DNA from: Chitinophagaceae bacterium
GTDB lineage: Bacteria > Bacteroidota > Bacteroidia > Chitinophagales > Chitinophagaceae
Direction of reading: 5' to 3'
Assembly: GCA_947459295.1 (NCBI GenBank)
Contig: CANHCY010000004.1
Coordinates: 25,720-89,719 of the forward strand
DNA: 64,000 nucleotides
Shown: in pieces, positions 50,901 through 58,816 of the stretch
Position numbering within the stretch: the stretch's first letter is position 1
Layout of the letters: every line of letters begins with the position of its first letter
Made by a program: the position numbers and the translations under genes
The notes under the pieces: model-generated
The model's database searches: none
What the model was told of the DNA's origin: nothing
What the model saw: the letters and a program-made list of their open reading frames with translations, nothing else

Positions 50901-52439
50901 TTGGTCACTTAAAATAGCAAGCGGCGTATCTGTTCCCATCGAACCAATAGGTTCTTTACCATCCATAGCCATGGGCGCAATAATGGTGTTTAAATCTTCG
51001 GTAGAATAGCCAAATACTTTTTGGTATTTAAAAACTTGATCGGGCTCAAGGTGCGTAAACATCACACGAGGCTCGGGTAGTTCTTCTAGTTTAATTTTAT
51101 ATTGGTTAAGCCAATCACCGTATGGCTGCTGACTACAAATTTTTTGTTTAAGTTCATCATCACTAATGATACGGCCCTGTTCCATGTCCACTACAAACAT
51201 TTTGCCTGGTTGTAGACGTCCTTTTTCTATAACGGTTGAAGGATCGATAGGAAGCACGCCCGTTTCTGAAGCCATAATTACACGGTCATCATTGGTAACA
51301 CAGTAACGTGAGGGTCTTAGTCCGTTTCTGTCTAATGTTGCACCTATTATGTTGCCATCTGTAAATGAAATAGAGGCTGGGCCATCCCATGGTTCCATAA
51401 AGCAGGCATGGTATTCGTAAAATGCTTTTTTAGTTGCATCCATACTTTCGTTTCCGTCCCAAGCTTCTGGAATAAGCATCATCATTACGTGCGGTAATGA
51501 TCTACCACTCATAAACAAAAGCTCAATCATGTTATCGAGGCAAGCAGAGTCTGATTGTCCAGATGTTACAATGGGTAATAACATTTCCATTTCTTCTTTG
51601 GAAAAGTTAGGGGTGCTAAAACCTTTTTCACCTGTGCGTAACCAGTTTAAGTTTCCTTGAAGCGTGTTGATTTCACCGTTGTGGGCAATGTACCTAAAGG
51701 GTTGTGCTAATTTCCAAGATGGAAAAGTGTTGGTTGCAAATCTGGAGTGTACGAGTCCAAATGCAGACACTACACGTTTATCCGAAAGATCCACAAAATA
51801 ATCACGTACTTGTAAACTCGTTAACTGCCCTTTGTAAATAATTGTTTTGTAAGACAAGGAAGCGATATAAAATCCAATCTCATCTTTTTTGATGCTATTG
51901 TTAATGGTGTGTGTTGCGTAATTTTTAAGAACAAATAATTTACGTTCAAATGCTTCTGGAGTTTGAATATCATCCGGACATTTGACAAATACATGTTCCA
52001 TACCAGGCTCTACCGATAATGCTGTTTGTCCAATACCAGTTGTATTAACGGGGACTTTGCGATAGGTAATAATTTCGAGCCCTAATTTTTCGGCAGCTCT
52101 GTCAAATATAGCTCGGCATTCTTCTTTTAAAGCAGGATCTTTTGGGAAAAATAAAACACCTACAGCATACTTGCCAAAGTTGGGTAGATGCGCACCAAGT
52201 TTAATGCATTCATCAAAAAAAAATTCATGTGGTATTTGAATCATGAGACCTGCGCCATCACCTGTATTTTTTTCGAAACCAGAAGCACCACGGTGCTCCA
52301 TGTTTTCTAATACCGTTAGTGCATCAGAAATATTTTGATGCGACTTGATGCCTTTGATGTTTGCAACAAAACCAATGCCGCATGCATCATGTTCAAAAGC
52401 GGGGTCATACAACCCCTGGTTGTTTTTAGAAACAAGCAT
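47913..52439 (-). CDS. gltB: Glutamate synthase large subunit
   Basis: A 1508-residue enzyme that makes two glutamates from glutamine and 2-oxoglutarate. The amidotransferase domain begins at Cys20 (HDACGIGFVANIKG), so a 19-residue propeptide is probably removed. The central domain and FMN-binding synthase domain follow (GEGGEDEQRY, AKPGEGGQLPGHKV, AGHDGGTGASPISS), with 3Fe-4S cysteines in CIMMRKCHLNTCPVG. The C-terminal beta-helix repeats are Gly-rich. The length is normal. It is first in an operon with gltD. Confidence 0.97.
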   Translation of the reverse strand: MLVSKNNQGLYDPAFEHDACGIGFVANIKGIKSHQNISDALTVLENMEHRGASGFEKNTGDGAGLMIQIPHEFFFDECIKLGAHLPNFGKYAVGVLFFPKDPALKEECRAIFDRAAEKLGLEIITYRKVPVNTTGIGQTALSVEPGMEHVFVKCPDDIQTPEAFERKLFVLKNYATHTINNSIKKDEIGFYIASLSYKTIIYKGQLTSLQVRDYFVDLSDKRVVSAFGLVHSRFATNTFPSWKLAQPFRYIAHNGEINTLQGNLNWLRTGEKGFSTPNFSKEEMEMLLPIVTSGQSDSACLDNMIELLFMSGRSLPHVMMMLIPEAWDGNESMDATKKAFYEYHACFMEPWDGPASISFTDGNIIGATLDRNGLRPSRYCVTNDDRVIMASETGVLPIDPSTVIEKGRLQPGKMFVVDMEQGRIISDDELKQKICSQQPYGDWLNQYKIKLEELPEPRVMFTHLEPDQVFKYQKVFGYSTEDLNTIIAPMAMDGKEPIGSMGTDTPLAILSDQPQHLSSYFKQLFAQVTNPPIDPIRERMVMSLASFAGSNANILSEDPLACHCVALKHPILTNHDLEKIRSIDTGIFQAKTLQTYFRADNKPGSLKAGLDRLCRYAVDAVEDGFEVIILTDRAVDSDHAPIPSLLATAAVHHHLIRKGYRGQVGIIVEAGDIWEVHHFACLVAFGATAINPYLALSSIRDMKIAGKLDTTLEIDKLKKNYIKAVNDGLLKVFSKMGISTLQSYQGAQIFEIIGLNKKVVDTYFTGATSRIEGMGLDEMAKEIMAKHYFAFPKKQISVNRLTVGGVYQWKRKGEFHLFNPQTIHLLQHATKSNDFEVYKKYAKLINDQSEKAATLRSQFKFKKVRPSISINEVEPAANIYKRFATGAMSFGSISWEAHTTLAIAMNRLGGKSNTGEGGEDEQRYTPLANGDSMRSSIKQVASARFGVDSYYLTEADELQIKMAQGAKPGEGGQLPGHKVDDWIGKTRNATPGVGLISPPPHHDIYSIEDLSQLIFDLKNANRAARINVKLVSKAGVGTIAAGVAKAKADVVLIAGHDGGTGASPISSIKHTGLPWELGLAETHQTLVKNKLRSRITVQADGQMKTGRDIAVATLLGAEEWGVATAALIVEGCIMMRKCHLNTCPVGVATQDPELRKRFTGNPDHIVNFFTFITEELREIMAELGYKTIDEMVGQVDALEMRDDITHWKYSKLDLSSILYKEPADASTGLYKQEAQDHQLSNVLDWKLLEAAKEAIANGTPVKASFPITNIDRTTGTIVSNEITKKYKAAGLPEGTIHYTFTGTAGQSFGAFNTKGVTLEIEGDANDYFGKGLSGASLIIYPSKRATFVAEHNSIIGNVALYGATSGKAFIRGKAGERFAVRNSGAEVVVEGVGDHGCEYMTGGKAIILGETGRNFAAGMSGGVAYIYDIAGNFADTCNTEMVDLDPLDTSDKTYLQKMIEHHAALTESKVAQFIISDFDNQLAHFVKVFPRDYKAVLLQKEKNNQQAI

Positions 52440-52554
52440 GTGAAACCGAAATTAATGTTCAGGAATAAAAGAATGTATGGCAGGCAATCGTATCCGTAAA
52501 ATAATAAATATTTAACGAAATCTAAAATGAGATATCAACATTTGTTACATGAAT

Positions 52555-52582
52555 AAACAAACAAACGATAGTTTATTTGTTT
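52555..52582 (-). terminator. AT-rich hairpin at the end of ispE
   Basis: AAACAAACAAAC (52555-52566) and GTTTATTTGTTT (52571-52582) form a 12-pair stem with one wobble and a 4-base loop, overlapping the ispE stop. There is no clear T run on the minus strand, so termination is only possible. Confidence 0.4.
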
Positions 52583-53411
52583 AAGATGCAGTCGCAACAA
52601 AATAATGTGCAGGAAAATTAAAACCTAAAGTATCCATCATAGATGTGGGGAAAATTCCGTAGACAGTGCTACCAGTACCTGTCATAGATGCGTACACAGC
52701 ACCTTTTTGGTACAGTGTTTCTTTGATGTTTGCTAATTCAGGAAAGGAATTAAAAATAGGTGCTTCAAAATCATTGATGAGCACATCTTTCCAAGTAGAT
52801 ACAGGTTCACAAATAATAGTTTCCAAATTAGTATCCGGAACTTTAGGTGTTATTAGTGAGAAAGCAAGTTTAGTTGAAATGGCAATGCCCGGATTTACAA
52901 TGACAATACTGTAACCGTCAAGGTTTATATGCATTGGTTTTAAAATTTCTCCTCTGCCTGTAGCGTATGCAGGGCTATTTAAAATAAAAAATGGACAATC
53001 ACTACCTAGCGTTAACGCATACTGCATGAGTTTGTCCCCCGGTATTTGTAAATTAAATAGTTGGTTGAGTGCCACAAGTGTAAATGCACCATCCGAAGAT
53101 CCTCCTCCAAGTCCAGCACCCATTGGAATCTGTTTATGCAAATGCATTTTTATGTTTGAGATAGTAGCGTAGTCTTTTTTTATTAATCCGTACGCTTTAA
53201 AACATAAATTATCGGAAGGATCACCGTTAATGGCTAATCCAGAACTTGTAAATGTAATGGGCGACGCGTTTGCATCCGGTTCAATAATAATTTCGAGTGC
53301 ATCCTTAATTGAAATGGGAAAAAATACCGTTTCCAATGCATGAAATCCATCCGCTCTTTTTTGGGTAATACGTAATCCTAAATTGATTTTGCAGGAAGGA
53401 AAACAAATCAT
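52581..53411 (-). CDS. ispE: 4-diphosphocytidyl-2-C-methyl-D-erythritol kinase
   Basis: A 276-residue GHMP kinase of the MEP isoprenoid pathway. It shows SCKINLGLRI with the N-terminal Lys, the ATP loop PMGAGLGGGSSDGAFTL, and MTGTGSTVYGIF near the end. The ATG overlaps the stop of the upstream nuclease gene (ATGA), so translation is probably coupled. Other isp genes are not in the window. Confidence 0.94.
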   Translation of the reverse strand: MICFPSCKINLGLRITQKRADGFHALETVFFPISIKDALEIIIEPDANASPITFTSSGLAINGDPSDNLCFKAYGLIKKDYATISNIKMHLHKQIPMGAGLGGGSSDGAFTLVALNQLFNLQIPGDKLMQYALTLGSDCPFFILNSPAYATGRGEILKPMHINLDGYSIVIVNPGIAISTKLAFSLITPKVPDTNLETIICEPVSTWKDVLINDFEAPIFNSFPELANIKETLYQKGAVYASMTGTGSTVYGIFPTSMMDTLGFNFPAHYFVATAS

Positions 53412-54004
53412 TTGGTTTTCCTTTTATTGATTTCGTCGCGAATGGCAATAGCCCTAATATAATCTTCACTTTCTAGCACCTCTTGTAAGAGTTGTTCGAG
53501 GGCAATGAGGTCTAGTTTGGTAATGTCATCTTGTTCTTCGAAGGGTTGCTCCACGCCAACGGCTTCTATTTTTTGTTTGCTAACGCCACCTTCATCCATT
53601 AAAATGCCGGCGTTTTCTAAAATATGTTCGTAGGTATATATAGGACAGCCAAAACGAACGGCTAATGCAAGGGCATCAGAAGTACGGGAATCAATTTCGA
53701 TGGTATCATGGTCTGTAAAGCAAACCAGTTTGGCATAAAAAATGCCTTCTTGTAAATCGTTGATAATAATTTCTTGCAGCTCTACATGAAAGGCCGTCAT
53801 GAAATTTTTGAGTAAATCGTGGGTGAGGGGTCTACTAGGGTGCATATCCTCTAGCGCAACAGCAATAGCCTGCGCTTCAAATCCTCCAATGACAATAGGA
53901 AGTCTACGCGCGCCACCACCTGCTTCACCTAATACAACGGCATAAGAATGCGATTGGGTAATGCTATGGGAAAGGGCAACTATTTCGAGTTCTATTTTTT
54001 TCAT
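53408..54004 (-). CDS. Bifunctional nuclease (BFN/DUF151) domain protein
   Basis: A 198-residue protein. The DUF151/BFN domain (about 1-130) has the core LPIVIGGFEAQAIAVALE, then SRPLTHDLLKNFM and IDSRTSDALALAVRFGCPIY. The C-terminal 35 residues (LEQLLQEVLESEDYIRAIA, then IRDEINKR) look like a UVR motif, as in many Bacteroidota members. Plant relatives show DNase/RNase activity; the bacterial role is uncertain. I start at ATG 54004 rather than the GTG three codons upstream. Confidence 0.88.
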   Translation of the reverse strand: MKKIELEIVALSHSITQSHSYAVVLGEAGGGARRLPIVIGGFEAQAIAVALEDMHPSRPLTHDLLKNFMTAFHVELQEIIINDLQEGIFYAKLVCFTDHDTIEIDSRTSDALALAVRFGCPIYTYEHILENAGILMDEGGVSKQKIEAVGVEQPFEEQDDITKLDLIALEQLLQEVLESEDYIRAIAIRDEINKRKTK

Positions 54005-54059
54005 AGACAACACGAAATTAATTCAAAAAATATAGAATTCAACAGAAGGGCGCTAAAAA

Positions 54060-55025
54060 CTAAGCCGAAGCTTTCATTTTTTTAATCGCATCAGTTAATT
54101 TAGGCAATACTTCAAAGGCGTCACCTACAATACCATAGTCTGCAGCTTTAAAAAACGGCGCTTCTGGATCTTTATTTATAACTACAATGGTTTTACTTCT
54201 GTTCACGCCAGCAAGGTGCTGGATAGCGCCAGAAATACCAATGGCAATGTATAAATTAGGAGCAACCTGAACACCTGTTTGACCCACGTGCTCGTGGTGT
54301 GGACGCCAATGTGCGTCACCAACAGGTCTAGAACATGCTGTTGCAGCGCCAAGTTCCTTAGCTAGGTCAAGTAAAATTCCCCAGTTTTCGGGGCCTTTTA
54401 ATCCACGTCCGCCACTTACAACAATGTCGGCTTCTGTTAAAGAAATTTCTCCACTTGTTTTATGAACCGCAGTAATTTTTACATGGCCAGCCGTTACAGT
54501 AATGTCTAATGGAGTAGTGGTAGCTGCTGCAGACGCGCCACCCACAACTTTATAACTATTAGGGCTTATCGCAATTATTTTAACAGCTGTTTGTATCGAA
54601 ACATTAGCAAATGCTTTTCCAGAAAACACAGATTTTTTTACAACAAATCCAGCGCTTGTATTAGGCAATGCAATAGCACCTGTTACAAGACCTGCTTTTA
54701 ATAATGCAGATACACCCGCGCACAATGCTTTACCTGTTTGGTTGTGTGAGAAAACAATGGTGGTAGCGCCAACTTTTGTTGCAGCAGCTGCAATTGTTTT
54801 TACAAATACTTGTGCATCAAAATGAGCGAGTACGGCATCATTAATTTGATATACATTTTTTAATTCGTAAGCACCAAGTGTTGCAAGGTCGTCGTTAACA
54901 GCACCTAATAAAAGGCCATGAACGTCGGTGCCTAATTGTTTTGCAAGTGCAGCGCCATAAGACACCGCTTCTAGCGTACTTTTTTTAATTTGATTGTCTT
55001 GATGATCTATATATACGAGTACCAT
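54060..55025 (-). CDS. etfA: Electron transfer flavoprotein, alpha subunit
   Basis: A 321-residue subunit. The N-terminal domain is Ala-rich. The FAD-binding C-terminal domain has [14 protein letters not shown], then [24 protein letters not shown] and [19 protein letters not shown]. With EtfB it carries electrons from acyl-CoA dehydrogenases to the membrane quinone pool. It follows etfB by 19 bases. Confidence 0.95.
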   Translation of the reverse strand: MVLVYIDHQDNQIKKSTLEAVSYGAALAKQLGTDVHGLLLGAVNDDLATLGAYELKNVYQINDAVLAHFDAQVFVKTIAAAATKVGATTIVFSHNQTGKALCAGVSALLKAGLVTGAIALPNTSAGFVVKKSVFSGKAFANVSIQTAVKIIAISPNSYKVVGGASAAATTTPLDITVTAGHVKITAVHKTSGEISLTEADIVVSGGRGLKGPENWGILLDLAKELGAATACSRPVGDAHWRPHHEHVGQTGVQVAPNLYIAIGISGAIQHLAGVNRSKTIVVINKDPEAPFFKAADYGIVGDAFEVLPKLTDAIKKMKASA

Positions 55026-55044
55026 AATTTAAAATTGAATTGGG

Positions 55045-55788
55045 TTAAATAGCTTTTGCTTCTTCATGTAATAAACGAACAAGTTCTTCTACATTATCTG
55101 GGCTAATTAGTTTTACGCCGGCTTTTGGAGCCGGTAGTTCAAAACTTTCGATACTTGTTAAAGCCGCTACTGCAGCGGGTTCTACCACTTTAAGGGGTTT
55201 AGTTCGCGCAGCCATAATACCTCTCATGTTTGGAATGCGTTGTTCTGCAACTCCTTTTTGACAACTCACCACCACCGGGTTATTAACGGTTACTACTTCT
55301 TCACCACCTTCAATTTCACGAGTAATTGTAGCAGTTGTTCCCTCTATATTAAATGAGGTAGCTAGTGGGATATAAGGCGCATCAATTAATGCAGCAAGCA
55401 TACCACCAATAGAAGCACCATTATAATCGATGGTTTCTTTTCCGGTAAAAATTAAATCATATTTTTCGGTGTTGGCCACTGCTGCAATTTGAGCTGCAAT
55501 AGAAAAGCTATCAGCGCTATCCGTATTGATACGAATGGCTTCATCACCACCAAGTGCTAGTGCTTTTCTAATAATTGGTTCTGCGTCTGCACCACCCACT
55601 GTAATTAAATGAATAATGTTAGCAGGGTCTTTTTCTTTTAACTCAATGGCGCGTACTAGAGCATACCACTCATCGTATGGATTAATGATCCATTGAACGC
55701 CTGATTCATCAAATTTTTTCGCACCATCTGTAAAGGCAATTTTTGCCGTGGTGTCCGGAGTTTTACTGATACAAACTAGAATTTTCAT
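55045..55788 (-). CDS. etfB: Electron transfer flavoprotein, beta subunit
   Basis: A 247-residue subunit starting MKILVCISKTPDTTAKIAF. It has NPYDEWYALVRAIELKE, the TGKETIDYNGASIGGMLAAL AMP/partner segment, and REIEGGEEVV. I start at ATG 55788; a GTG two codons upstream is less likely. It is first of the etfBA unit and has a good promoter. Confidence 0.95.
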   Translation of the reverse strand: MKILVCISKTPDTTAKIAFTDGAKKFDESGVQWIINPYDEWYALVRAIELKEKDPANIIHLITVGGADAEPIIRKALALGGDEAIRINTDSADSFSIAAQIAAVANTEKYDLIFTGKETIDYNGASIGGMLAALIDAPYIPLATSFNIEGTTATITREIEGGEEVVTVNNPVVVSCQKGVAEQRIPNMRGIMAARTKPLKVVEPAAVAALTSIESFELPAPKAGVKLISPDNVEELVRLLHEEAKAI

Positions 55789-55837
55789 AAGCACTGTTTA
55801 AACCTGTTTATTACATAGTTGTTTATGCAACTATTTG

Positions 55838-55865
55838 CAAATATAGGTATCATTTTAATTACAAA
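55838..55865 (-). promoter_or_regulatory. Promoter of etfBA
   Basis: Minus-strand TATATTTG (55845-55838) is a perfect -7 element. TTTG (55865-55862) lies 16 bases upstream. The mRNA would have a leader of about 45 bases. Confidence 0.55.
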
Positions 55866-55872
55866 GTTCGGC

Positions 55873-55880
55873 TATCTTTG
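55873..55880 (+). promoter_or_regulatory. -7 element of the TPR gene
   Basis: TATCTTTG, a perfect TAnnTTTG box, ends four bases before the ATG at 55885, again predicting an almost leaderless mRNA. It overlaps the etfBA promoter region on the other strand. Confidence 0.5.
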
Positions 55881-55884
55881 GTTT

Positions 55885-56196
55885 ATGGATCGGATAGAAA
55901 AATTGTTAAATTTTTTAGCTAGCCAGCCTTCAGATAACTTTTTGAGGCATGCACTTGCGCTCGAGTACATTAAAGCAGGAAATGATGCAGAAGCTAGGGC
56001 TTTATTTACGGCCATCGTAACCGAAACGCCTAGTTATGTAGGTACATACTATCATTTGGCCAAACTACTTGAAAAAATGGGAGAACAAGCAGAAGCCATT
56101 ACCTGGTATGAAAAAGGATTGGAGGCCTGCAAAATAGCAGGGGACAAGCATGCATATTCTGAATTACAGGCTGCCTACGAAGACTTAATTTATTAA
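55885..56196 (+). CDS. Small tetratricopeptide-repeat protein
   Basis: A 103-residue helical protein, MDRIEKLLNFLASQPSDNFL. It has about two TPR units: LRHALALEYIKAGNDAEARALF and TYYHLAKLLEKMGEQAEAIT. It is likely a protein-interaction adaptor; the partner is unknown. The frame is open to 55819, but the promoter box and the natural N-terminus favour ATG 55885. Confidence 0.8.
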   Translation: MDRIEKLLNFLASQPSDNFLRHALALEYIKAGNDAEARALFTAIVTETPSYVGTYYHLAKLLEKMGEQAEAITWYEKGLEACKIAGDKHAYSELQAAYEDLIY

Positions 56197-56206
56197 GTCT
56201 GGTTTA

Positions 56207-56362
56207 TTAACTACCTCTAGAACCACCAGTTTTAATTGGTTTTTTGCCTACCGTTACCGCTTTGGTACCTGGTTTTGCAATAAATTTTGATCCTTGTGCT
56301 TTGTTTGCCTGGTTTTTAGTACCTGGTTTGCCTGCTTTAGAATTATTTACGGGTAAAGCCAT
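56207..56362 (-). CDS. Small basic protein with KPGTK repeats
   Basis: A 51-residue ORF starting MALPVNNSKAGKPGTKNQ. It is rich in Lys, Gly and Thr and has almost no acidic residues. KPGTK occurs twice (12-16 and 30-34), with GKKPIKTGGSRGS at the end. A perfect -7 box precedes it. The composition suggests a nucleic-acid or ribosome-binding tail-like protein, but I do not recognise a family. It converges on the TPR gene with a 10-base gap. Confidence 0.65.
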   Translation of the reverse strand: MALPVNNSKAGKPGTKNQANKAQGSKFIAKPGTKAVTVGKKPIKTGGSRGS

Positions 56363-56380
56363 TTTAAAAATATTTATCTC

Positions 56381-56388
56381 CAAATATA
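56381..56388 (-). promoter_or_regulatory. -7 element of the small basic protein gene
   Basis: Minus-strand TATATTTG (56388-56381) matches TAnnTTTG perfectly, 18 bases before the ATG at 56362. No clear -33 element is seen. Confidence 0.45.
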
Positions 56389-56431
56389 CGAATTACCGGT
56401 AGCTAATAGATGAATGGCTTAATTTTATTCT

Positions 56432-57418
56432 ATGTTTTTATTAGAGGTTTGTGGCGTTGCTAAAAATCATGCTGGCGGTTCTTATGCGAGTACCATTTCA
56501 TTTGAAATCCCCAAGGGGCAAAAATTAGCTATTGCTGGAGAAACAGGGTCAGGCAAAACAACACTTTTAAAAATGATGGCGGGTTTAATAGAACCTACCA
56601 TGGGATCGGTACATTTTAATGGTACGCGTATTTTGATGCCCAGTGAGCAACTCATTCCAGGGCATCCAAAAATTGCTTTTTTATCGCAACATTTTGAACT
56701 ACGCAACAATTATAGGGTAGAAGAGCTACTTGACATGGCCAGAAAAATTCCTGCTGCAAGGGCCAATCATATTTATCAAATTTGTAGAATCGAGCATTTG
56801 CTTGCTCGTAAAACCAATCAAATTTCTGGTGGAGAAAAGCAGCGGATTGTGCTTGCACAACTATTAACTACAGAGCCCTCTTTATTATTGCTAGACGAAC
56901 CGTTTTCGAACCTTGATAAAATTCACAAACAAATCATGCAAGATGTGATTGCAGATATCGCTACACATTTTGATACTACTTGTGTTTTAGTATCGCACGA
57001 TGCAGCAGATTTATTACCCTGGGCAAACCGAATGCTCCTCATTAAAGAAGGTGCTGTTATCCGAGATGATGCACCTGCTGCTATTTTTTATGCTCCACAA
57101 AACGAGTATGAAGCAAAATTATTGGGTGCTTGTAATTGCATCCCTGTTTCTATGTTCACGCGCATTCAGCAGTTAATTACAGATGCAAATACGGATCAGC
57201 AATTATATATTAGACCTTCCCAACTTTTACTTGAAAAGCCTACTGGTAAAGGATTGCAGGGAATTGTTACGGGTGTATTATTTATGGGTAGCCATTATAT
57301 GGTGCAGTTGCAAATAGATGGCTTGGTATTAGAGGTTTCGGCGTTTGAGCCGGGTATTACATTGGGTGAAACCTATAGCGTTCGCTTACGTGACAATGCA
57401 CAGTATCACTTATTATAA
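56432..57418 (+). CDS. ABC transporter ATP-binding protein
   Basis: A 328-residue ATPase. Walker A GETGSGKTT (36-44), Q-loop LSQHFELR, signature ISGGEKQRIVLAQ, Walker B LLLLDEPFSNLD, H-loop VSHDAADLL. The C-terminal 90 residues resemble a TOBE-like regulatory domain, as in PotA/ModC/FbpC importers. No permease or binding protein is beside it, so the substrate is unknown. The last six bases overlap the convergent gene. Confidence 0.88.
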   Translation: MFLLEVCGVAKNHAGGSYASTISFEIPKGQKLAIAGETGSGKTTLLKMMAGLIEPTMGSVHFNGTRILMPSEQLIPGHPKIAFLSQHFELRNNYRVEELLDMARKIPAARANHIYQICRIEHLLARKTNQISGGEKQRIVLAQLLTTEPSLLLLDEPFSNLDKIHKQIMQDVIADIATHFDTTCVLVSHDAADLLPWANRMLLIKEGAVIRDDAPAAIFYAPQNEYEAKLLGACNCIPVSMFTRIQQLITDANTDQQLYIRPSQLLLEKPTGKGLQGIVTGVLFMGSHYMVQLQIDGLVLEVSAFEPGITLGETYSVRLRDNAQYHLL

Positions 57419-57979
57419 AGTAAGCCTGTTGGATAACTCAATATTTATTTTTTCAAATAAATGACCTGGTTTAAAATTTCGCCAGTTGTCTATTTCCATG
57501 AGCTCGATATAGTAGTGCAGTTTTTTTTGTCTGAAATCTTGTTGGGTTTGCTGCGGCATATTAAGTGCCACAATCCATCCGTTTTCTTCAGATACATCAT
57601 CATACCACTCTTGATAATATTCTTTATCGCTGCTATGAAAATTTAGTACGTTTTCGCAAATCAAAATAAATTTACATATGCCTTTTTTAGATAAATGATC
57701 AATGATTTCTCTTTTGAGTTCCATGATATCATTTTCGATCGCATCATTCCATTCACCTAAAAGTTCAATGATAGCATACTGTTCATCGTAATCTATAAAG
57801 AGTATTTTCAAATAGAGCGTGCGGCTTCCAAAATCATCCCACTGTGGATGTATGAAATAATTGTACACCACTTGCGTAAATTCAAATTCGGAATAGGTGC
57901 GACCGTAAAAAGGAGATTTTGGATCTTCTTCGGCAGTATATAAATGTCTCCAATTAAAAAAAGGCTCAATCTGGTGCAT
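57413..57979 (-). CDS. Conserved hypothetical protein
   Basis: A 188-residue soluble acidic protein rich in Tyr, Trp and Asp: FFNWRHLYTAEEDPKSPFYG, LYLKILFIDYDEQYAIIEL, GICKFILICENVLNFHSSD. There is no signal, membrane segment or known catalytic motif. It starts 9 bases after murQ, so it is probably co-transcribed with the amino-sugar recycling genes. I do not recognise the family and assign no function. Confidence 0.65.
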   Translation of the reverse strand: MHQIEPFFNWRHLYTAEEDPKSPFYGRTYSEFEFTQVVYNYFIHPQWDDFGSRTLYLKILFIDYDEQYAIIELLGEWNDAIENDIMELKREIIDHLSKKGICKFILICENVLNFHSSDKEYYQEWYDDVSEENGWIVALNMPQQTQQDFRQKKLHYYIELMEIDNWRNFKPGHLFEKINIELSNRLTL

Positions 57980-57988
57980 ACAAAAATG

Positions 57989-58810
57989 TTAAGCGCCTAA
58001 ATAAGCGTCTGTTGCTTTTTTTACAGAACCATGTTGTAATAAAAGCGCTTTAGCTGTTTCGTAATTATCGCTTTTAATTTGCTTCATAAGCATGTGAACG
58101 CCTCTGTCAACGAGTTTATCGTTGGTGAGTTGCATGTTCACCATCTTGTTGTCTTCTACACGTCCAAGTCCAATCATAACTGCTGTCGAAATCATATTAA
58201 GCACCAGCTTTTGCGCCGTACCACTTTTCATTCTAGTGCTTCCTGTTACAAATTCGGGTCCAACCACTACTTCGATAGGGAACTTTGCAGCCGCTGATAA
58301 TGGTGCACCTGGATTACAAGAAATGCTTGCCGTAGTGATGCCGTTTTCGTTACACTTTTCTAGTGCACTAATTACATATGGGGTAGTGCCACTGGCAGCA
58401 AGGCCAATTACAACATCATTTTCATTTATGTTATGCGCTTGTAAGTCAAGCCAGCCCTGATTGGGATCATCTTCTGCATTTTCTACTGCATTTGTAATGG
58501 CATGGCTTCCGCCTGCTATAATACCAATAACCAGACCGTAAGGCACACCATAGGTAGGTGGACATTCACTAGCATCTACAATGCCTAATCGACCGCTCGT
58601 GCCTGCGCCAATATAAAATAATCGTCCACCGCTTAACATTTTTTCGATAGCAATATTTACTACTTTTTCTATGTCATTGATAGCGGCAGCAACAGCACCC
58701 GGTACCGTTTTATCTTCTATATTGATGTTTGTGAGTACTTCAATTACAGACATGTCTTGTAACTGTCTGTAATTGGAATCCTGTTCTGTAATTCTTGTAA
58801 ATGCAGCCAT
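57989..58810 (-). CDS. murQ: N-acetylmuramic acid 6-phosphate etherase
   Basis: A 273-residue SIS-domain lyase that splits MurNAc-6-phosphate into GlcNAc-6-phosphate and D-lactate during peptidoglycan recycling. Motifs: IGAGTSGRLGIVDASECPPTYG, then GVPYGLVIGIIAGG, ENAEDD, GLAASGTTPYVI and FVTGSTRMKSGTAQKL. It lies 6 bases after the kinase gene. The enzyme is slightly shorter than the E. coli one at the C-terminus. Confidence 0.95.
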   Translation of the reverse strand: MAAFTRITEQDSNYRQLQDMSVIEVLTNINIEDKTVPGAVAAAINDIEKVVNIAIEKMLSGGRLFYIGAGTSGRLGIVDASECPPTYGVPYGLVIGIIAGGSHAITNAVENAEDDPNQGWLDLQAHNINENDVVIGLAASGTTPYVISALEKCNENGITTASISCNPGAPLSAAAKFPIEVVVGPEFVTGSTRMKSGTAQKLVLNMISTAVMIGLGRVEDNKMVNMQLTNDKLVDRGVHMLMKQIKSDNYETAKALLLQHGSVKKATDAYLGA

Positions 58811-58816
58811 GAATAA

